A stretch of DNA of 22,923 nt. Source: JACMLD01 sp964245425 (GTDB lineage: Bacteria; Bacteroidota; Bacteroidia; Chitinophagales; Chitinophagaceae). The position numbers and the translations under genes are program-made. Below the pieces are notes generated by a model. It saw nothing but the letters and a program-made list of their open reading frames with translations, did not search any database and was not told the DNA's origin. Each line of letters begins with the position of its first letter. Position 1 is the stretch's first letter. This document shows positions 17,689 through 22,923 of this stretch, one piece after another. The stretch lies in NCBI GenBank assembly GCA_964245425.1, contig CAXTMV010000060.1, forward strand, positions 1 to 22,923, in the 5' to 3' direction.

Positions 17689-17748
17689 AAAGCCTGGATT
17701 TGAATGCCCGAAAAGCCTACCTTTTCAGCATTCAAAACCAGGCTTTTT
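17689..17748. terminator. Nested 24-bp hairpin, probable bidirectional terminator
   Basis: Three perfect stems stack in one structure: AAAGCCTGG (17689-17697) with CCAGGCTTT (17738-17746), TTTGAATGC (17699-17707) with GCATTCAAA (17728-17736), and GAAAAG (17710-17715) with CTTTTC (17721-17726). They are separated only by an A/A mismatch and a small internal loop. The plus strand ends in TTTTT, the minus strand in a shorter T-run. It lies between the converging stops at 17631 and 17772. Confidence 0.85.
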
Positions 17749-17771
17749 CCGATGCAAAAATTATTTATTTA

Positions 17772-18839
17772 TCATTGTTTTATAACAACCACGGTATTGG
17801 GGCTTACACCCGGCGACACCGAAAAAGAAAACTTCTTCTTACCGGTATTGTCGAAACAAAACACTTTACCGGTAGCCGTAAAATCTACCGCATCGGTAAT
17901 ATATACATCACCGGTAGCAGCATCGATGTTAAGTCCATAAGGTGTCGTTATCGCGGTGCCATCGGTAATAAAATTGGCACTCGTCTGTTTAAAATCGGTT
18001 GTGCTCAGCGTTCTTACATAACTGCTGCCCAGGTAACCACCGGTAGCATATAAAAGTCCGTTGTAAAACCTGATTTTGCCCACCGCAGTATCAGCAGATT
18101 TTGTAACCGTGCCGCTGGCCGTATTCACTTTTACCAGTTTGGGGCCATGCGATCCATAATCGCCCGTACAGCCCACATAAATATTACCGGCCTCATCGGC
18201 GGCCAGGCTGCCAGGGTTCAGCCCCACGGTAATTTTTTTGGTTTCGGTAAAACTACCCAGGTCTATAACAGAAACAGTTGAATCGGGTACGGCATTTAGT
18301 CCGCCCGAATTGGCCACATACAATTTATCGCCGGATACCAATATCTGCTCCGGATTGCTGCCCACCGTAATGAATTTTTCTACCGCCAGCGAAGTAGTAT
18401 CAATCACCGCAACGGTGCCATCGTATGAAGACACCAGCACTTTGTTCTTGTAGCCTGCTGCAAAGCGCGGCTCGCGCGCAACGGCGCCATTCTTGAAATC
18501 AATTTTTTTAATCTCTTTCGCCGTTAGGGCATCGGCTACTTCCACATAACTGGAAACATTCATCACAATATAGATCTTGCCTCCGTAAAGAACGATGTCG
18601 TTGCCGGTATCGCCTAGTTTGCTGCCATTGGTATTGGCAAAAAAATCGGTGGTGGGCGTATTGGTAGCAAAATTATAATAGCTGAGCGTGGTATTGTTCT
18701 GGTTAAAGCCACCTTCACTCAGCACATACAATCCCGTTGTTACTTTGGGAACCGTGGTGGCAGGTGCATCGTCTTTTTTACAGGATCCCGCCAGGGCGGC
18801 AATAGTAAGAACGAACAGGGATAACTTGATCTTTTTCAT
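17772..18839 (-). CDS. btuG: BtuG-like surface B12-binding propeller lipoprotein (YncE/DUF5074-type)
   Basis: A 355-residue lipoprotein: signal MKKIKLSLFVLTIAALAGSC with lipidation at Cys20, followed by KKDDAPA, an acidic stretch like the Bacteroidota surface-export signal. The rest is a YVTN-type seven-bladed propeller (for example NPEQILVSGDKLYVANSGG and NPGSLAADEAGNIYVGCTGD). In Bacteroides, BtuG is such a propeller lipoprotein; it sits on the BtuB receptor and captures cobalamin with very high affinity. Here the gene starts 8 bases after the stop of a BtuB-like receptor whose leader contains a cobalamin riboswitch, which strongly supports a B12 role. The name rests on fold and context, not on alignment to known BtuG residues; other YncE-like propellers would look the same. 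Confidence 0.78.
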   Translation of the reverse strand: MKKIKLSLFVLTIAALAGSCKKDDAPATTVPKVTTGLYVLSEGGFNQNNTTLSYYNFATNTPTTDFFANTNGSKLGDTGNDIVLYGGKIYIVMNVSSYVEVADALTAKEIKKIDFKNGAVAREPRFAAGYKNKVLVSSYDGTVAVIDTTSLAVEKFITVGSNPEQILVSGDKLYVANSGGLNAVPDSTVSVIDLGSFTETKKITVGLNPGSLAADEAGNIYVGCTGDYGSHGPKLVKVNTASGTVTKSADTAVGKIRFYNGLLYATGGYLGSSYVRTLSTTDFKQTSANFITDGTAITTPYGLNIDAATGDVYITDAVDFTATGKVFCFDNTGKKKFSFSVSPGVSPNTVVVIKQ

Positions 18840-18847
18840 GCTATGAT

Positions 18848-20887
18848 TTATAAATTATTAATGAACAAACTGATTTTAAACGATCGCCCCGGCATCGGAA
18901 AATAATGTATCACCTCGTACCTGGCGCCCGTTATATTATTAAGTGCTGCCCTGATGCTGAGTTTACAGGAATGAAAAGGCAGGGTTTTCAGCAGCGAAAT
19001 ATCCTGCGTTAGCCAGCCGGCCAGGTAATTAGCCGCATTGTTTTCGCCCAGCGTGTACCGGCTGCCGGAAAACAATACGTTGTAGCCGGCCTCCCATTGA
19101 TGATAACTGAAAGACAATAATCCCGAACCCGAATGATCCGGCGTATAAGGGATCCTGTTATGGTAGGTGCTGCCTGATTTATTAGTAATATCCAGGGCTT
19201 GCTGCCAGGTATAAGCTATCCTTGTAAACCAGTCTACGGTTTCAGACAGCCGACCCTTCACTTCCGCATTTACATCCATCCCTTTGATGCTTACTTTACC
19301 TAGGTTCACAATGGTCCATACAAAAAGATTCTGGTTGGGTACCGCCACAATTTTATCTTTCACCTCGTTGTAGTAAACATCGGCGCTGATGCTGAATCTT
19401 TTTATTCCCGCCAGGTATTGCCTTGTATACGTAATACCGGCATTGTATTGTTTAGCGAATTCAGGCCGCAGAGCCACCGTGCCCACCAGCCGGTAGTACA
19501 AGTCGTTAAACGTGGGCATCCGGAAAATGGTCTTATAAAAAAAACGGAACAGGAACGGGCTGGCCGCCGAGGGGGTTATAGCCAACGAAACAGCCGGCGT
19601 AAATTTATTTTTATTGCCGGCGGCGTTGCCTGTTATTGTTTGATCGTTGATACCAGTGTACAATAGATCGGTGTGCAGCTGCCAGCGGCTGCGATTGTAT
19701 TGCAGGGCCATGTTTTCCCAAAAACTGGTACGTCTTGGAAAAGCAAAATCATCCGTATTGGCATCCAGCCAGTTCCGGGCCATATCAGATGCAAGCGAGA
19801 GCGACAACTGATCATTGAAGGCATGCTTGCCGGCAATGCTTGCATACAGCTCCTGTTGTGTATAGCGATTGTCGAGGCCGCCCTGGTTATTCAGGTAATC
19901 CGGATCAATATAGCGGGTATAGTCATGGCTGTATTTTACAGCGGCCAATATACTGTTGGCTGCATTGATTTTTTTCTGGTAGCGGCTTTGTAAAAAATAG
20001 TCCGCGTTCCCCAATCTTTGCGCTGACCGATCATTAAAAAAAACAATGGCGCCAGGCAATCCTCTTTCCGAATGATAACCGCCCGCTTTTACTTGCAGGG
20101 TGGCACTGTCGCGGAATAGTTTCAGCAGGTTCAATTCTTCCTGGATGGATTTGATATCGGCATTACTGCGTTTTGTCTTACCGGAATAATTGCCATTATC
20201 AATATAAATGGGGTAATTGCCATCTGAATACAGCGCTTCTGCGTTGATGCTGACGACCAAATTCTTTTTTAATGGCTGGTAAAGACCTGCAAAAGGCTGC
20301 CAGGTATTAAACGAACCGCCATGGATACCCGCCTGCCATTGGGGTTGCAAAAAATTGACTGCTGCAAATGTGTTGGTGCTAATCAGCAGCGAGGCGCCGG
20401 CGGCATAGGTTCTGGCTGGTTGCAGTGTCTGCTGAACGGCGCCCTGCCGGAGTTCGAGCGATTGTAAAAAAGTGGTAGAGAATCGGCTTAGATCTATTTG
20501 GCCGGTCTGCAGATCGGACACGGGTATGCCATCATATACAATACCCGTATTGGCCGCACCCAGGCTCCTGACGGAAATGGTTTTCAATCCGCCGATGCCG
20601 CCATAGTCTTTTACCAGGGCGCCCGAAAAATAACGGGCCGCATCACCCACCGATGGTGCATTGATCTGCTGCAGGCTTTCGCGGTCCAGGGATTGTACAG
20701 GGGTAGGGCTGCTGAAATTATTTTTTTTCAGCACGCCTTCTATGTGGATCGTTTGCAATAGCCCTGCCGTATCTGTCTTTTGCGCGGAAATAGCCACACT
20801 TATTATCATGGGTAAGAGGCAGCAGAAAGCCTGTTTCAGGATTGCTGAAAAATAAACCGGTTGGTTATGGATGATTACCGATGCCAT
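18848..20887 (-). CDS. btuB: BtuB-like TonB-dependent cobalamin receptor
   Basis: A 679-residue outer-membrane receptor for vitamin B12 or related corrinoids. The N-terminal hydrophobic stretch LKQAFCCLLPMIISVAISAQ is the signal peptide. A TonB-box-like TIHIEGV follows, then the plug (SVGDAARYFSGALVKDYGGI, VRSLGAANTGIVYDGIPVSD) and a barrel ending in a beta-strand with aromatic residues (FKISLFINNL). The length is closer to BtuB-type receptors than to SusC. The ATG at 20887 (MASVIIHNQPVYF) is chosen because the longer open frame to 20980 runs through the leader hairpin. Substrate assignment depends on the upstream cobalamin riboswitch and the adjacent BtuG-like gene. Expression should fall when B12 is abundant. 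Confidence 0.88.
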   Translation of the reverse strand: MASVIIHNQPVYFSAILKQAFCCLLPMIISVAISAQKTDTAGLLQTIHIEGVLKKNNFSSPTPVQSLDRESLQQINAPSVGDAARYFSGALVKDYGGIGGLKTISVRSLGAANTGIVYDGIPVSDLQTGQIDLSRFSTTFLQSLELRQGAVQQTLQPARTYAAGASLLISTNTFAAVNFLQPQWQAGIHGGSFNTWQPFAGLYQPLKKNLVVSINAEALYSDGNYPIYIDNGNYSGKTKRSNADIKSIQEELNLLKLFRDSATLQVKAGGYHSERGLPGAIVFFNDRSAQRLGNADYFLQSRYQKKINAANSILAAVKYSHDYTRYIDPDYLNNQGGLDNRYTQQELYASIAGKHAFNDQLSLSLASDMARNWLDANTDDFAFPRRTSFWENMALQYNRSRWQLHTDLLYTGINDQTITGNAAGNKNKFTPAVSLAITPSAASPFLFRFFYKTIFRMPTFNDLYYRLVGTVALRPEFAKQYNAGITYTRQYLAGIKRFSISADVYYNEVKDKIVAVPNQNLFVWTIVNLGKVSIKGMDVNAEVKGRLSETVDWFTRIAYTWQQALDITNKSGSTYHNRIPYTPDHSGSGLLSFSYHQWEAGYNVLFSGSRYTLGENNAANYLAGWLTQDISLLKTLPFHSCKLSIRAALNNITGARYEVIHYFPMPGRSFKISLFINNL

Positions 20888-20927
20888 TTTATAAGTCGGC
20901 CATAGAATTTCCTTGCATAGAAAAACA

Positions 20928-20967
20928 GGAACAAACGGGCATCGGCCCGACGGGTATAATTTGTTCC
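20928..20967 (-). promoter_or_regulatory. Leader hairpin with T-run: candidate riboswitch attenuator
   Basis: On the minus strand GGAACAAA (plus 20960-20967) pairs perfectly with TTTGTTCC (plus 20928-20935), enclosing an inner CGGGC-CGAT-GCCCG hairpin (plus 20949-20945/20940-20936). TGTTTTTC follows the outer stem. It lies between the cobalamin aptamer and the btuB start codon. This is the shape of an intrinsic terminator inside the leader, so it is the likely expression platform. Confidence 0.7.
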
Positions 20968-21000
20968 AGCTTTTTTCCACGAAAGCGGGTGACTAATGAT

Positions 21001-21188
21001 CGTTACGGCAGGTCTTCTGACTTAAAGCCAATTTGTTTGCCTTCCCGTTCACGCACTTGGGCGGACAGTGGCCTGTAGAACAAATTGTTTCACTATCGTG
21101 AGGCTTCTTACAGCTGCGGGACAGTCCCGGATTTACACCGGGTTCCCTTTTAATCCTGCTGAACACATGCCGGCAGGAACCTGTAACG
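21001..21188 (-). ncRNA. Cobalamin (B12) riboswitch
   Basis: Read on the minus strand, the conserved blocks of the cobalamin aptamer occur in order: GGGAACCCGGTGTAAATCCG, then GGGACTGTCCCGCAGCTGT, the B12-box GGCCACTG (plus 21066-21073), GAACGGGAAGGC and AGTCAGAAGACCTGCC. The ends close in a P1 helix: CGTTAC/GTAACG at plus 21183-21188 and 21001-21006. It sits in the leader of the btuB-btuG-like operon, about 113 bases before the start codon. Binding of adenosyl- or another cobalamin should lower expression of the uptake genes; which form is bound is not decided by sequence. Confidence 0.97.
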
Positions 21189-21192
21189 GCGG

Positions 21193-21200
21193 CAAATATA
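21193..21200 (-). promoter_or_regulatory. Bacteroidota -7 promoter box of the B12 operon
   Basis: TATATTTG on the minus strand matches TAnnTTTG exactly and lies five bases before the aptamer's P1 helix, so transcription would begin right at the riboswitch. The -33 region has only a weak match (GGTTAA region). Confidence 0.6.
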
Positions 21201-21316
21201 GGGAAATAAGCGTTAACCTTCTCCCACCCCCGAAGGAGGAATAGGGAGGCTCGTAAACTGTTGCATTATAAAAGCCGTGGCTATTTATTATGCGGCGGAT
21301 ATTAAACCATCGTCAG

Positions 21317-21344
21317 TCGCAGCCCCCGCTGATGACAGCTGCGA
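21317..21344 (-). terminator. Stem-loop just after the VOC gene
   Basis: TCGCAGC (21317-21323) and GCTGCGA (21338-21344) form a perfect 7-bp stem with a 14-base loop, 12 bases past the VOC gene's stop. There is no T-run after it on the minus strand, so a terminator role is only plausible. Confidence 0.35.
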
Positions 21345-21355
21345 AAATTGCCGGC

Positions 21356-21772
21356 TCATCTCTTCAGGCGTTGATTAAACTCCAATCGTTCCCCATCCGG
21401 TCCTTCAACATTAAAATATTTGCAGCCATGCTCCCAGAAAGCCAGGAATACCGGCGCCGGCTCAAAAATGGTAAAGCCGCCTTCGCGCAGCTCGCTGAAC
21501 GCCGCATCAATATCGGCCACATCAAAGGCAATATGATCGATGTGCCCGGTCTTGCGTTCCCTGATCTCGGACAGCGCCGACTCCGGCAACTGGTACAATT
21601 CCATAATGATATCGCCGCTTTTCATCATCACCACCCGGCCCATCTCACCCAAATGCATAAACGAAGATTCTAGTACAGTAGTAAACCCGAGGCTTTTATA
21701 AAACAGAACGGAGCGGCCCAGGTTGGTAACCGGGATGCCTACATGCTGAATACTGGACAATTGCAAATGCAT
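21356..21772 (-). CDS. VOC-fold metalloenzyme (glyoxalase/epimerase-like)
   Basis: A 138-residue cytoplasmic protein with the two beta-alpha-beta-beta-beta modules of the vicinal oxygen chelate fold. The four expected metal ligands are visible: H10 in IQHVGIP, E58 in DIIMELYQ, H80 in GHIDHIAFDV and E131 in GERLEFNQ. The set H-E-H-E is typical of glyoxalase I and methylmalonyl-CoA epimerase-like members. The Asp-rich second-module start (DHIAFDVADIDAAF) is common in glyoxalase-like Bacteroidota proteins. Substrate is not predictable; the short length fits a single-domain dimer. It is divergent from the PAP2 gene and upstream of the B12 operon on the same strand but separated by a promoter. Confidence 0.9.
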   Translation of the reverse strand: MHLQLSSIQHVGIPVTNLGRSVLFYKSLGFTTVLESSFMHLGEMGRVVMMKSGDIIMELYQLPESALSEIRERKTGHIDHIAFDVADIDAAFSELREGGFTIFEPAPVFLAFWEHGCKYFNVEGPDGERLEFNQRLKR

Positions 21773-21905
21773 ATCTTTTACCTAAATATACTGAACTGTT
21801 GAAAAACCATACCCAGGCAGTTGTTTTGATGAGGAAGCCGGGAGAAGTAAAAAAATAGCCGCCTACAGGCATTCGCCCGCGTTCTTTATTTTCTTACATT
21901 TAAGT

Positions 21906-22757
21906 ATGAAAAACAAAACCATCCTTCTGACGCTCTGTACTTTTTTTTTATACAGCGTTGTTTTCAGCCAGGACAATGCCGCTCAGACGGCACCGGTAGA
22001 AAAACCCGCGCCCGCACAGTACAAACTAAAATTGAAAGTTGAATTGCCACTGGTAGTGGCCGGACTGGCATTTACAGGATATAATTTCTCGCGGATCTCT
22101 GCCAAGACCGCTTCCGACCAAACCTATGTAGAAAGCCTGGGCAAGAAAGACGTAAACTGGTTCGACCGATGGGGTGTACGTCCGTATAATGAGAACGCGG
22201 ATAACCAGAGCTATATTCCTTTTTATGTTTCGATGCCACTGCCGATTTTTTTCCTGGCGCTGGATAAAAAATTGCGGAAAGATTTTTTTAAACTGGGTTT
22301 TTTATACCTCGAAGCACTTACGATTACCGGTACCCTGTACAGTTCTGCTGCCGGATATACCAATCGCCTGCGGCCCTTTGTATACGATGCAGAAAGTCCT
22401 TTGAATAAAAGGCTCGCATCTGATTCAAAAAAAGCTTTTTTTGCCGGTCATGTAGCCCTTGTAGCCACCTCCACTTTCTTTACCGCCCGCGTACTGGCAG
22501 ATTATCATCCCGAATCGAAATTTAAATGGGTGTTTTATGGCGTAGCAGGTGCTACTACCGCTCTTACCGCCTACCTGCGACAAAAAGCCGGTGAACATTT
22601 TCCTTCCGATATACTGGTAGGTACGCTGGTAGGCACTTTATCAGGCCTGTTAACCCCTTCCCTGCATAAAAGTAAGCTGTTCAACCAGCAGCATCTCAGC
22701 CTGCTGCCTTTTGCAGGTGAAAGCAGTCATGGTATTGCAGCATTGTACCGGTTCTAG
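21906..22757 (+). CDS. PAP2-family membrane phosphatase
   Basis: A 283-residue membrane protein with a signal peptide-like N-terminus (MKNKTILLTLCTFFLYSVVFSQ) and several hydrophobic helices, related to lipid phosphatases that remove phosphate from phosphatidic acid, undecaprenyl diphosphate or similar lipids. Motif 3 is intact: R225, H231 and D235 in RQKAGEHFPSD. Motif 2 reads FFAGH (H182) instead of PSGH, and motif 1 keeps R156-P157 (TNRLRP) but lacks the usual lysine seven residues earlier. The catalytic histidines are kept, so activity is likely though the phosphate pocket is modified. The N-terminal 90 residues are longer than in minimal PAP2 proteins. Substrate unknown. Confidence 0.85.
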   Translation: MKNKTILLTLCTFFLYSVVFSQDNAAQTAPVEKPAPAQYKLKLKVELPLVVAGLAFTGYNFSRISAKTASDQTYVESLGKKDVNWFDRWGVRPYNENADNQSYIPFYVSMPLPIFFLALDKKLRKDFFKLGFLYLEALTITGTLYSSAAGYTNRLRPFVYDAESPLNKRLASDSKKAFFAGHVALVATSTFFTARVLADYHPESKFKWVFYGVAGATTALTAYLRQKAGEHFPSDILVGTLVGTLSGLLTPSLHKSKLFNQQHLSLLPFAGESSHGIAALYRF

Positions 22758-22866
22758 CAAATGCAAAAGTAAAAGGTCAACATTAAAAAAGCAGCGCAAT
22801 CCAAATATCCATTCCTGGTTACCGGCTCCCCATTCAACCGATCCATTCATCACCCAATCAACGAAC

Positions 22867-22923
22867 ATGACTTATGTAGGAAAATACAGAGCAACCGTGG
22901 TTAATAATATCGACCCTGAAATG
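22867..22923 (+). CDS. Partial gene start: baseplate protein V-like (phage/contractile injection)
   Basis: The last 57 bases encode MTYVGKYRATVVNNIDPEM with no stop before the window ends. A start of the form GKYRxxVxxNxDPxxxGR is what I know from the N-terminal OB-fold of short gpV/gp5-like baseplate proteins in phage tails and contractile injection systems. Only 19 residues are visible, so the call is tentative. If correct, genes for a tail-like particle may follow beyond the right edge. The start lies 109 bases after the PAP2 stop, with no terminator hairpin recognised between them. Confidence 0.55.
   Translation, partial: MTYVGKYRATVVNNIDPEM

Overview
The window looks like a chromosomal segment of a Bacteroidota bacterium, probably Chitinophagaceae. 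The reasons are a SusC/RagA-type TonB receptor, a periplasmic-propeller/Y_Y_Y regulator, GH127 and DUF885 proteins, many signal peptides and lipoproteins, start codons preceded by A-rich sequence instead of a strong Shine-Dalgarno, and a TAnnTTTG promoter box. The genus is a guess. No tRNA, rRNA, CRISPR array, transposase or prophage block was seen.

Layout. (1) 20-6598: a SusC-like receptor (minus) diverges from a membrane-spanning regulator (plus) with a periplasmic propeller and a cytoplasmic LuxR-type HTH but no kinase domain. The regulator ends in a clear intrinsic terminator, and its promoter region carries a 20-bp direct repeat spaced 52 bp. The SusD partner would lie beyond the left edge. 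(2) 6636-6780: an intergenic cluster of short tandem repeats and hairpins, REP-like. (3) 6915-13357, all minus: a Bor-like lipoprotein and an FAD-linked oxidoreductase form a tight pair with its own terminator, followed by a secreted GH127-like glycosidase and a secreted DUF885 metallopeptidase-like protein. (4) 13859-17631: an integral membrane protein of unknown function, an aldo/keto reductase and a lactonase-like propeller lipoprotein. (5) 17689-21200: a vitamin B12 uptake unit on the minus strand, consisting of a promoter box, a cobalamin riboswitch, an attenuator-like hairpin, a BtuB-like receptor and a BtuG-like surface propeller lipoprotein. A nested 24-bp hairpin separates it from the convergent lactonase-like gene. 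(6) 21356-22757: a VOC-fold protein and a divergent PAP2 phosphatase. (7) 22867-22923: the first 19 codons of a gene that looks like a phage/contractile-injection baseplate protein V, cut by the right edge.

How the genes work together. The best-supported unit is the B12 locus: the riboswitch should repress the receptor and its surface B12-capturing partner when cobalamin is plentiful. The first pair reads as a nutrient-uptake receptor and its likely dedicated regulator. The middle genes look like ordinary secreted glycan/peptide-processing and redox functions. The two most open points are the expression platform of the riboswitch, where alternative pairings are visible, and the truncated baseplate-like gene at the right edge, which could begin a contractile injection system outside the window.
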